Origin: Rhipicephalus microplus
Lineage: Eukaryota; Arthropoda; Arachnida; Ixodida; Ixodidae
Direction of reading: 5' to 3'
NCBI RefSeq assembly: GCF_043290135.1
Contig: NC_134709.1
Span: 69,864,456-69,928,455 of the forward strand
DNA length: 64,000 nt
The notes under the pieces are model-generated. The model did no database searches, was not told the origin of the DNA, and saw only the letters and a list, made by a program, of their open reading frames with translations. The position numbers and the translations under genes are program-made. Positions 27,711-39,142 of this stretch are shown in pieces (the first letter of the stretch is position 1; every line of letters begins with the position of its first letter).

Positions 27711-28305
27711 GTTTGACAACTTAGAGTACACTGTACTCTACTAAGGGATAGTTTGAGGCTGCCCTGTTACGGCTTAGAAAAATGAGTCACAAATCAGCCA
27801 AATATTTATTATTACAATACAGTGCAGAAACCCACAGAACACAGAGAGAGAGAAAAAATAAGGAGAAATGAAGGAATGTTAACCAGGGTTGAGCCCGGTA
27901 GGCTCACCTGCATTGCGAAAGCGGAAAGGAGGAACGAAAACAGAACACACAGAAAATAGAAGGCACACACCGCACTTACCTGTGCCTTGTGCTTTCTCGC
28001 AATTTTCTTAAATAATGTACACCATAAAAGCTGCTCTCACCGCATTTTTAGTCCACGGCCTCAGTATGCCAACGATGTGTACATAACTACTAATATAAAT
28101 AAAAAATTATACATGATCTTCTCCTACGGGCGGCCATAGTGGGAAGCGAAAGCATCGCGCGGAGTGCGCTTCGTGTTTCAGTTTCTCCTATGTGACTTAC
28201 ACGGTGTTTGTGGAGGCGTTTGAATTACGCTCGGGGACACTGCCCAAAGCATAAGGTACTTTCGCATCTAAAATGACGTCGGCGCACCTCATTACTCTTG
28301 TACGG
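27711..28305 (-). other. LINE-tail-like fragment, otherwise nothing recognised
   Basis: 27843-27950 read on the minus strand gives GAGCCTACCGGGCTCAACCC, then TGGTTAACATTCCTTC, then a TC-rich tail, resembling the LINE 3' end at 61.8 kb. The remaining sequence is unassigned. Confidence 0.35.
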
Positions 28306-28872
28306 GATCAAAAAAAAATCACAGCGTATACATGGACTGAATCATGATGAGTGGGACGAAGCGTCCATAAGTCCGTCCGCACTTTCGTCCATCTGTTCGT
28401 TCTTGCTTTCATCCGTCCATGCGTCAATCCGTTCATGCGTCCGTCTGCGCGCGTGTCTATCCGTCCGTCCATGCTTCCGACTATGCGTGTGTGTGACTGT
28501 CCGTGCGTCCGCGGATGCGTCCATGCGCGGTCCATGCGTCCGTCCATGCGTCTGTCCCTGCGTCCGTCCATCCCTGTGCCCGTTTTTGCATCTATACGAG
28601 CGTCCGTGCGTGGGTCCATTCATTCTTTAGTCTGTCCGTGTGTCCGTCTGTGCATACGTCCATCCTTCAATGTGTCCGTCCGTCCATGCAACTGTCTGTC
28701 TGCCCATCCGTCCATGCGTCCGTCCATCCGCACATCCGTCCATCTAGTGAACACTACATGTACCGCCACCTCGCATCTTTTCATCATCATATATCAGTTC
28801 CACCATCCAGCGGACATTCCAAGGACTAAACGAGGAGTGGCTACCTACTACTCTTGGACCGATTCCGGGTAC
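28306..28872 (+). repeat. Minisatellite-bearing dispersed repeat, copy 2
   Basis: Same architecture as the copy at 25.34 kb: A-run with CACAGCGTATACATGGAC, ATCATGATGAGTGGGACG, about 370 bp of degenerate TCCGTCCATGCG units, then CTCGCATCTTTTCATCATC and GCGGACATTCCAAGGACTAA. Array length and unit order differ between copies, so the arrays evolve independently. Confidence 0.8.
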
Positions 28873-29277
28873 GACACGCAGCGTTGTTCAGAGAGTAAAG
28901 AGAGGCCTGCCGGGTGACCAGTTAGAAAATCTGTTTACAATGAAAAACTGCGAAATCGTGCGAACGAAAATGCTGGGTAGAACGACATCGGCAATGACGA
29001 CTTTTGAAGGTTCGCACGCGCTGTTCAACGTTGAACTATAAAGCACACACTGCAACTGCAGGCCTTACAGAAAGTCGCCAAAGCACTAGAGATCCTGTGA
29101 AGAGATACGACGCACAGATTTCTCAAGCAGCCGTGCTTAGAGTATAATGCAGACCTATTGTAAATAAGCGTCTCAAATAGCATTAAGAACTCAGAATTTC
29201 CTCAAAGTGTTAAGCTCTTCCATAGTAGAGTACCTTGTGCTCTAAATCGTTACCCCCTTTTTCAACCCCCCCCCCAG
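28873..29277. other. No recognisable feature
   Basis: Includes a C-run (about 29266-29275) just before copy B of the composite repeat. Confidence 0.45.
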
Positions 29278-29316
29278 TGCGAAGCATTTTTAGGCGAACT
29301 TAAGCCACTTCGAACG

Positions 29317-29626
<310 letters not shown>

Positions 29627-30812
29627 GCCGCCTGCCACATTTAGCTTTCTTGGCCGTTTCGATAATGGTCCCAATACCAAACTTGGCATGGCATATAATG
29701 ACTGTATGAAGAACATACTTGACTAGTCATAACATGAAAATCATGACATGTATGTCATGAATGTCATGATTTACATTTCATGGTCTCGCAGCTTTTACGG
29801 AGGTTTCGTTCACAAGACATAATGCAAAACTGATGTGGTATGAGATGACTGCATGACGAACACAAGCGACACGTACCCTACATGAAAATTATGACATGCG
29901 TGTCATATAACAAGACTCTATGCCACGCTCATAATGCACTCGCAGCCGTTTCGCTAGCATCACATATACCAAATTTGGTATTATTGTAAGTGAATGGATG
30001 CTGAAAGTGACCGGTGCAAACATGATAATCATATGAGATGCGTCTCATGTAACAGCATGACTACAAGCCACACTCATGATGCGCTGGCGGCCGTTTCACG
30101 AGCATTACTTGCAGCGAATTCGGTATCATGGGACGTGAAGAGAGGACGAAGGTATGATACTGGTGCAAACGTGATGAACATGAGATGCGAGTCATGTAAC
30201 AACAAGACTTCATGCTACGCTCATTATGCGCTCGCGGCTGTTTCGCTAGCTTATTATGTACCAAACTCGGTATTACGTGACCTGAACTGATGACACAGGT
30301 AAATGAAGCATCCAAACATCATAATCACGACATGCGTGTCATGCAACAACATGACTACATGCCACACTCATGATGCGCTCGCGGCCGTTTCGCTAGCTTC
30401 ACATATGCCAAATTTGTATTACGTACGTGTAATGGATGACGGAGGTATGTGCAGATGCAAACAAGATAATCATGAAATGCGGGTCATGTTAGAACATGTA
30501 CATGCCACAGTCAAGGCGCCAATAGATTTCGACGTGACCCGGTGCGAGTGCTCGCCGGCGTTCATTTCGTGGCGTTACGCCGGCGTTGCTACGCCAGGTG
30601 CCGGTCCCGCCAAATACTCGCAGGCGCGCACCGCTCAACGGTGCATTGACGCAAGCGCGTTTCAGCGCGTCCGGCGTCCCTCCGCAACGAAAAGAGGGAG
30701 TCGCAGTCTTTTCTATGTAATGCATCGGTGCGAAATGCAGCATGTCCAATTTCGCGCCAGTTGCCGTCTAGCCGCGCTGACGGACGCTGGTCACGCCTGG
30801 CGTCAGACTATA

Positions 30813-30846
30813 GAATGTTCGCGTTCGGTAACGAACGCGAACATTC
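30813..30846. repeat. 34-bp perfect hairpin
   Basis: Arms GAATGTTCGCGTTCG and CGAACGCGAACATTC (15 bp each, no mismatch) around loop GTAA, at the edge of the GC-rich module of copy B. Copy A lacks it at the equivalent site. Confidence 0.9.
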
Positions 30847-31275
30847 ACTGTGCCCAACGTGCGCCCGCGTCAACGCTACATTGGAGTATTTTGGGCCCTT
30901 CAAGATGCGCTCGCAGCTGTTTTGGTTGCTCCACATATACCATATTTGGTGTTACGTGACCTGAATGGATGACGAAATATATCACTGGTGCAAACAATAA
31001 TCCTGACAGGCGTGCCATGTAAGAACATGGGAACACACCTTGCTCACAGAGTGCTTGTGACCATTTCGCTATCTCTACATATACTAAATTTAATATCACG
31101 TGATGTGAATAGATCACGAAGGTAAACGACAAATCCAAACATGATTATTATGAGAGGGAGTGGTGTACGGCATTATTTACCTCCACCTCGTAACGACAGT
31201 GCCCTTTCAACATTTCTCATTCGTGCTTAACATATCATCGATTCCCACTGAACGTGGGATCTGCCAATTTTTTAC

Positions 31276-31668
<393 letters not shown>

Positions 31669-31682
31669 GAAAGAAAAAAAAA

Positions 31683-31740
31683 GGAAAAATTGGCAGAGCC
31701 CATGTACCTGGGATTCCACGTTATGTGAAGCATGCGGAAA
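31683..31740 (+). repeat. 5'-end fragment of the composite repeat (copy D)
   Basis: AAAAATTGGCAGAGCCC, GGGATTCCACGTTATGTG and AAGCA match the outermost 5' sequence of copy B read on its own strand. The match then stops. Confidence 0.5.
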
Positions 31741-31801
31741 AAAGGTGACCTTGTTGGAAATGTTTTTATTGAGCGGCACGTGATAAAATGACGCTAAATT
31801 G

Positions 31802-32085
31802 TTTATCAATATGGGGGGTTTAACGTCCCTAAGCCACCACATGATTATAAGAGACGCCGTAGTGGAGGGCTCCGGAAATTTCGACCTCCTGTGGTTCTTT
31901 AACGTGCATCAAAAACCGGGCACATGGGGCTACAACATTTCCGCCTTTTTACTAATTAATCATAACAGCCGCCAGCTGTTTAATAATTAATCATAGTTAA
32001 TAAACACCCGCCGCAGCCGGAATTCAATCCCGAGACCTGCAGGTCAGCAGTCGTGTGCCTTAGTCACTAGACCATGGTGACGGGG
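31802..32085 (-). mobile_element. Ruka-type SINE with AT-rich internal insertion
   Basis: Flanked by a perfect 12-bp target duplication GACGCTAAATTG (31790-31801 and 32086-32097). Head, B box (reads GGATTGAATTCC when inverted) and body are intact, but about 57 bp of AT-rich DNA (about 31951-32007) replaces the usual ATCGGAAATGCAG between body and head. The extra piece holds a direct repeat of AATTAATCATA. Confidence 0.92.
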
Positions 32086-32097
32086 GACGCTAAATTG

Positions 32098-32517
32098 ATA
32101 ATGTACAAATGTCGCTCACACAGATATTTGTTGAAGAGTTGCAGATGTTCATATAACTAGTTGTATGCACTTGCGCAATGATGCCAACTAGAACATCTGT
32201 ATTAGCAACACCAGAAGCTGATATGAAACAGTGATGCTCGCGAAGATGCTTGCCCTGGACACTGCTACATAAATACAGCGCATGGCAACTAACCACATCT
32301 GTCGTTGACCTTACGTGACGGCTGTATCAAAAGAGTACACATGTAATGTTTATAAAACTGGGTCGGCAGCACTGAAACAAATATTACCCTTTCACGAAGA
32401 TGAGCGTTTATTTGAAAAGTAGTTCCGAGACCTGGCTCTGTGGTAAAATGCTTCATTGGCATCAGAATGCTTGGGTTTGATTTCAGCTGGGACTCGTAGG
32501 GTTGACGCTACTGACGT
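32098..32517. other. No recognisable feature
   Basis: Nothing identifiable. Confidence 0.45.
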
Positions 32518-32583
32518 CGGGCGTCCGTCCACGCGTCCGTCCGTCCGTCCATACGTGCGTTCATGCGTGCTTACGTTCGTCCA

Positions 32584-32650
<67 letters not shown>

Positions 32651-32866
32651 CCACGTCTGTCTGTCTCCACGTCTGTCCATCCGTCTGTCCTTCTAGTTAA
32701 CACTCCAAGTACCACCATCTCGCATCTCTTCATGATATATTCATCATATACTAGTACCGCCATTGAGCGGACATTCCAAAGACTAAACGAGTGGCGGCTA
32801 CCTTCTACTACAGCTACATACATTGGAGACGCATGACCCACCACCTAAGGCTCTTGGCCCCTCAAA
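32518..32866 (+). repeat. Minisatellite-bearing dispersed repeat, copy 3
   Basis: CCGTCC-type units pass into a perfect (TCTG)n run (32584-32650) and then the conserved flank CTCGCATCTCTTCATGATA, GCGGACATTCCAAAGACTAA and GGAGACGCATGACCCACC, the last shared with copy 1. The 5' block is missing and the array is largely replaced by the TCTG microsatellite. Confidence 0.75.
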
Positions 32867-34660
32867 GTGCCTGTTACGGGTGTCCTGGCACTATGCTTTG
32901 GAACAGCCTAGCAGAAGACAGCTGTACAAACTGTTCATTGAGTGCATGTACGTATTTTTGTTCATTTCACCGCTGTGTTCGGTAGAATGCCGTTTATCAA
33001 ATGGGTGGTCATTGCTCGCGCATTCAGGTTTAAAAAAAAAAATGAATGGCTGCACATACAGGCCCATAGTAAAGTGTTAGTGGATATTCAATGCTCTTGG
33101 TTCATCATTCCAATGTTTCTGCTCAATTCAGTGTGTCGTTAGCGAGTTCTGAGCGACGCAAGGCAGAGAGGCGAGCGAACTCATACTGATTCATCACGGC
33201 GTAAATGTAGCACGAAAAATACGCGGGCAAGATAGTGTACGCCACAGGAGTGTTGCATGTGACTTAGTTCAGCGTGTCACTTGAGTCGACCTCAAAGGAT
33301 ACTTTGTTCTGGAGGAAACTTCGGCCAGCGACAATGAATGCGTTTTTTGGACAAAGGGTGGTTTTGGCGATCCTAGTGGGAGACTTCGAATTAATTAAGA
33401 TTGCATCGGTTTCCTGCATGTGCACCTAAATCTAAGTAAAGGAGAGCTGTCGGATATCGTGCCCATCGAAATGTCACTCCGTCCAAGAAGTGAACCCACG
33501 TCCTTTTAATGAAGTACCGCAATGGACTATATACACACAAGGGGTCTTGAACTCTCCTCAGCAACGAGGCCTAGTAATAAAATTTAAAGCTCTCCTGGGC
33601 CGAGATAGAGAAGGGGGTAGCCGAGAGGGGAAGTGTGAGGCGTCTGAACGAAATGTCTTTCATTTTTCATATTGCATACTTTGGCCATGTCTGAAAGAGA
33701 TATGACGTCATATTTCATGACGCACATAAGAGAGAGAAGTTGAAACGCCAATCTTGAAATAAAGTTTTTGTTTCATGGTTTTCTGGTGAACGGGCAGGTC
33801 GTCTAGCTGAGAATTGTTTTAGGCCATTTCCACTTTTGTAGTTCATGAACATACTCATGAAAGAAGTATAAAACAATATGAAACGAAGATAGTCTGGTGC
33901 AGGCCTAACCTGCTATTGAAGAGCCCTGATATGCAGTAAGAAGTGAAAAATCAACCGCAAGAAAATAAGCGACTACTCAGTTGTACTATGCAAGAGTAGT
34001 ATTGAAAGTAACTAAGAAAACAAGAACGATGGTTATTCGAAGCTTCGAGATTGTGCCTTTTGGCCAGTGATTTTCAGTAAAGTATTCGCCGCACTATCTG
34101 CGCCTGTTGATAAAAATATGCATCTGTATTGAAAGCCCAAAGGAGTGGCCACTGACGCTCGCATCTCAACCATGCCCACGAGCCAAGGCCTAGATGTCAC
34201 AACGTCACTTTAGGGGCGCCACGTTCATTTATCCATTGCTTGCAGATCGGAACGTTTTTCGGTCAGAGAAAAAACGGACTATTTCGCGCGAACGCATCGG
34301 TACGACGCGCATGAGTTGGCGATCGTTTCCAGTAAATTGCTTCGCGTAACATTAGCTGTGCATGGCTACGGCCGCAATATCGATGCTTTCCGGGATGATC
34401 GAAGCTTCGGCAAACTCTGCAGCGCTAAACATAATGTACCAGGCATGAAACGGATCGTGCGGGGACACCGGTGTAGTAATTGCATGGATGACCAGTTTTT
34501 ATCCCAATGCGGCCAACAATGCGGCATGAGGTGTCTGGTGTTAGCAATCAATTGCAATATCGATCAAGTCGCATGTAGGAGCTAGGGCAGCGGAAAGTTC
34601 GTTGAACGTGATGTAAACCATTGACGTGCACTCGCACACATGCACCAGAAGCTTCGGTGA
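32867..34660. other. No recognisable feature
   Basis: An 89-codon Cys-rich frame at 34316-34585 has no recognisable zinc-finger spacing or homology that I know. Positions 34648-34660 are the left target-duplication half of the adjacent SINE. Confidence 0.45.
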
Positions 34661-34902
34661 TCGATCGATCGATATGTGGGATTTAATGTCCCATAACCAC
34701 TACATATTATGAGAGACGCCATTGCGGAGGGCTCCGGAAATTTCGACCACCTGGGGTTCTTTAACGTGCACCCAAATCTGACCACACGGGCCTACAACAT
34801 TTTAGCCTCCGTCGAAAACGCAGCCGCCGCTGCCGGGATTCAATCCCGTGACTTCCGGGTCAGCAGCCGAGTAACTTAGCCACTGAAACATCACGGCGGG
34901 GC
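34661..34902 (-). mobile_element. Ruka-type SINE with (TCGA)n end
   Basis: Minus-strand copy with full body; its tail is TCGATCGATCGA rather than the usual TGAT repeat. The flanks GAAGCTTCGGTGA (34648-34660) and GAAGCTTTGGCGA (34903-34915) form a 13-bp target duplication with two mismatches. Confidence 0.92.
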
Positions 34903-37900
34903 GAAGCTTTGGCGAGCTGCAGGCTTACGAGATATCAGAAGAAATCTCATTTTGCGTGTGTGAGACGGAGGAGAAGAGAGAAATGGAAGGCGGTGAGGTC
35001 AATCGTATGCTCTCTTTCCGCTTGGTGTCTTGCACTAGAAGACGATGAATGATCGGGGAATAAAATGAAGGAGGTTAGAGATTCTAGGAGATCTCTAGTC
35101 GCTGCTGGTTTATAACTGAATCAATAGCAACTCCGGTGCCCAGCTTGTTCTTTTTTGTTACGTGTACCGGTTCAATTTGAACCAAAAATGGTCATACGTT
35201 AGGAATGAGCTTAGAGAGCGAGAATAAAGAGTGGTCTAAGGTGCAAACATTTGCAAGGTAGTGATTTATTCTCACTAATGAGCGACAAAGGACACAGGAA
35301 GCAGAAGACTGAACGGGGCAACGCGCAACGCACGGCTGGGGTTTCTTTCTCAACACAGTATCTGAAATGGTTGAAATTCTGCTGCCACATAGTAAAAAAG
35401 AAGAGACAGCCAAAGGAGAGTGTAACTAAATTAACGAATTGGTGAGGTATGCTTAATTTGACTATATCTTTGTCGGTGCCTGTCTTCTTCTTCGTTTAAT
35501 GCTGTGGAGTTTTAGCCATTTCATGTTTTCTTTCACACAGTAAGCTCCAGTGGTACGTAGCGCCCTGTCGTGTGCACTCGTTTTGTGTTTATTTTGATCT
35601 GTAAACTAGAAGGGTCGATCTTCACACGAGAGTGAATGTTGACAAAAACAGTTTGTCACTGATGTTGGCTAAGGCCGGCTACGGAGTTTGGGGCACACCA
35701 TTTTGGCGCGGTAAGGAAAATTTCGCGGAGAAAGCAGGCGAAGTCCAAAAAAACTTAAGTGAACACTTTGTGGTAGACACTGCACGCTTTACACGTCGTC
35801 AACAAATGTCTAATCATTTGTGTCGGAATAAATTCTTGATTAGAACTTCTGTTTTGTTCAAATAAATCTACGAATACCAAAGTTAATTGAGTGCCGAACG
35901 GTTGAAATCAAACATTCGGCACTTCGAATGTTCACACGATCCTAGCTACCAACGCGTGCAGTGTCAAAGAACTTGGGTGAACAAGGGAAATATTACCTCT
36001 CATGTTCAACAAAATGTCATCGAAGGAAGATCACCAGTGCCCGATATTGCTGACATGGCAAAAGTGCTCGTGAATATAGGAAATATATATAATTAGACGT
36101 ATTAAAATTTGCAATGCATTGCTCTCATTTTCGGTTGCCTTGACCATTGTGTTAAGAAAAAATATACGTGGTCAATCGTTTTCGGCTGCTCTCTTTATAT
36201 CCTGGATTATATTGTCGGAACTTGCCCGAGCCGCACGCTCCGTAAGAAGGTAGATAAGGCTGCATAATTTTGTAGGAGCTGGCAGGAGAAATGTAAAGCC
36301 GTGGTTCAAGACAAAAGGAAATACTGAAAGTTGTCGTTTCTAAAACACAATGAACAAGCAATGTCCGCACTCACTTTGTAAGCTTTGTATGTGTCCCCCA
36401 TGGTGCGCAAACGAAGCCTGGTACAGTCAGATAAGGAAGAAGATTTTACTGACCCTGCGAAAAAAAAGAACTCTGTTTGAAAGACGGTATAGGAGAACCT
36501 TCTGCTGCATAGCGGTGCTTCTTTCACAAAGCTGCCCATGAGAGGAATAAATCTTTGAAATCGACGCTGTCGACGACGCGAAATTAAGTGCTCCCCCATT
36601 TTAAGCACGCATTATAGAGTGCTTTCAACATTAGCGCTGTATAATAGGGAGGTATATCTTTTTTTATGTCTACTGATTTTTATTATTCTTTGAAGTCTCA
36701 CAGATACTCTAAGATTTGATGTGCATTATGTTTTAAAGGACCGGCTAATGTACCCTGTAGAAATTGCTCTGTGCTAACAAACATAATCAAAGTCTGTGTA
36801 TTCAGAGCGGTAGCACAGGTGCTGCTCGATAATGTATATAAAAGACCATACATTAAAGATAAGGCAGCAATGCAAGTACAGTGCAAATACATTTATGCTA
36901 ATAGAAGTATGTTATCGTACACACGCAAAACACGACCATCTTAAGCAGTTATTACCATATAATCGTATAAATGTGGTCGTGTTCGAATAGTTCTTCATGC
37001 ATTTCTTCCAAAGATATATATTTACTTTATTAGTCTTTTTGAAGCGCGTCTTTCATTAGCAAAACATTCCTTCCCTCCAAAAACAAAAAAAAAAAACAAA
37101 TGAAGCGCATGTCTGCAGCGTGGTATGCTGTACAGTTGTTTGCGTGCGACGTTGTCATCCAATGCTCGTTGTCTCTCTATAGCTGTCAATGCATTGTAAC
37201 GAAGGCAGCAATGAATACGTCGCAAAAAAGAACTGATTGGTTGCTTGATAATACGTTTCTGTCCATTGAGCAATGTAGATCAAATGATATCCACACGTGT
37301 CTATGACGAATCTCTAACTGATGGCAGCGCGAAACACATGGTAGCAGACGTGGCTCGAGAACATAGTTGCATGCAACAAAGCATAAATTCAATTGGATGG
37401 AAACTGAGCCTGGGTCTTAAAAAATATTTAGAGAAAACATTTATTAGTAATGTCTAGAGAAACTAAGTTGGGGTGGGCATCAGCCCCATGCTATAGGGAC
37501 CAGCCGTGAGCCCTGCTCTGCCGTCTTCCTCGGCGAGCTGGACGTGTCACAGTTGTTCTAACGGGGAGCTGAGCAGAGCTTTATGTCAGCGCACCGTGCA
37601 GTTACAGACTATCTTTTCGTAGTTTCTGTCTGATTTGTCATCTAAACTTGAGAATTACCATAGTATGTGGTCAATTGTTGCCCTAGCATAGCCAAGCTCT
37701 CATATGCGTGTCAAAAAGAAGTCAGGGTAACAGAGACGAAAGAGAACTGAGTTTGGGTAAGTATGTGTTAGCAGTTGTCGCCACGCGACTGCCTGTTTTC
37801 TATATATTCTGTTGTTAGGCGACGTTTCGCATCCCTCGCTTGTAGTGGTGCATTAATTTTGGCAACTAGGTATATGTTTCTCCTATTGCTACTCTTGCCC

Positions 37901-38098
37901 ACGTCGAACTTCTCGTATCTTATTTTTAGCAGCTGTATTTAGCGCAAAAAAAAAAGATTAGCTCAACTGACAAATGTCCGGTCAATGATTACTTATTTTA
38001 TACTCTCTTTTTACGATGACGGCAGAATAATATGTGCAGACCTACTCCTAAAATTGGTATTGTGACATAGCACTGCCTATTATTCACCGCTGTAAGAT
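34903..38098. other. No recognisable feature
   Basis: A long interval of AT-leaning DNA. Frames up to 100 codons occur on both strands (35632-35865, 36306-36608) without motifs. Confidence 0.45.
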
Positions 38099-38336
38099 GT
38101 GCCTCCCACGGTGGTGTAGCGTTTCCGGTGCTCAGCTGCTAAACCTAAGGTCATGGGCTCTATCTCGGCAGCGGCGTTCACATTTTGATCGAGGTGAAAC
38201 GCTCATGCAATATGTGGAGCATGTGCACGCTGAAGAACACAATAGAGAGTGTAAATTTCCGGAGGCCTCAACTACGCCGTCTCTCATTATCACAAGGTGG
38301 TTTTGGGACGTTAAACCCCTCATATGAATGAATCAT
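38099..38336 (+). mobile_element. Diverged Ruka-related SINE
   Basis: Head CCCACGGTGGTGTAGCG, degraded B-box region (GGTCATGGGCTCTATCTC), body ATTTCCGGAGGCCTCAACTAC and GTCTCTCATTATCACAAGGTG, then GTTAAACCCCTCATATGAATG. The middle part differs strongly from the other copies and the tail is GAAT-type, suggesting a subfamily or great age. Confidence 0.75.
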
Positions 38337-38966
38337 TAAAATACTTCCGTATATTCAAGCAAGGGAATGCAACAGACGCTTAGAAACACGAAAACATATT
38401 GGTTGTCACGTGATTTATCCACGTACAAAGGTAACTACAGGGAGGTTGTTTGTTGGTTTTAACTGTTGCGTACTTGTTTCAGCATGGTATTTGAAGAGTA
38501 AAACGAAGGTAGCGGGTTCGCGCTTCACCGACTGAAAGGATCTATTCACGTATACCTTTTAGTACAGTGCAAGTTAAATCGTAACATTAAACAACAGTTA
38601 AAAACAAGTAACGTCTCGTTTGTTTTCGTATGCATAATGGGTAATTTCGTTTGTTTGGTTGTGTCTTATTGAGGAACGAGACCCGCGAACCCTTCTCTGG
38701 TTCTTGCTGTAGCTATGGATTTACACGGCCTGGGGGCTCGCTATATGTGCCATTTTCACTACTGTTGGAAGTGCATTAGTTTTTTTTGTTTTTTTTTCAC
38801 ACCATCCGCCAGATTAACGCTGATTGTTGGAAAAGGAACAAAAAAACAATAACGCAGCTTTCCTGGAAGTGCTTCGACTTTCTGTTCGCGGGTAAATGCG
38901 TGAAATACAACATACGAACAACCGTGAAGTCGAATAGAAGGTATGAGAGAGACGGGCGCTCTAGAA
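38337..38966. other. No recognised feature; left target duplication of gypsy element
   Basis: TAGAA at 38962-38966 is the left copy of the 5-bp target duplication. The rest is unassigned. Confidence 0.5.
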
Positions 38967-39124
38967 TGTAGTGTTCCTACTTAAAATAACGGAACAGCAT
39001 TAAAGCTTCAGTATGGAACTGGCGTCCATCTTAATCTGCTTTATTTTTCACTTCATCCTCCTCTTCTTTCCTGCCCCGGCCCTCGCGCTTCTTCATCTTC
39101 TGTCCAAAGGCTCATACCGCTTCA
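38967..39124 (-). repeat. 3' LTR of the gypsy element
   Basis: 158 bp, identical at every base I compared to the copy at 43144-43301. In element orientation it starts TGAAGCGGTATG, ends GGAACACTACA and contains AATAAA (39040-39045) as the likely polyadenylation signal. No convincing TATA box. Confidence 0.97.
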
Positions 39125-39142
39125 CCCTTCCCGCTTTCTTTT
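39125..39142 (-). other. Polypurine tract
   Basis: AAAAGAAAGCGGGAAGGG immediately upstream of the 3' LTR in element orientation: 17 of 18 bases are purines. This is the expected primer for plus-strand DNA synthesis. Its first bases overlap the pol stop codon. Confidence 0.85.

Noticed and set aside
34316..34585. 89-codon Cys-rich frame
   Set aside because: Cys spacing fits no zinc finger or toxin framework that I can identify, and no signal peptide is visible.
38337..39140. Search for an env gene downstream of pol
   Set aside because: Pol ends at the polypurine tract, 16 bp from the 3' LTR, so there is no room for env; this is a retrotransposon rather than an errantivirus.
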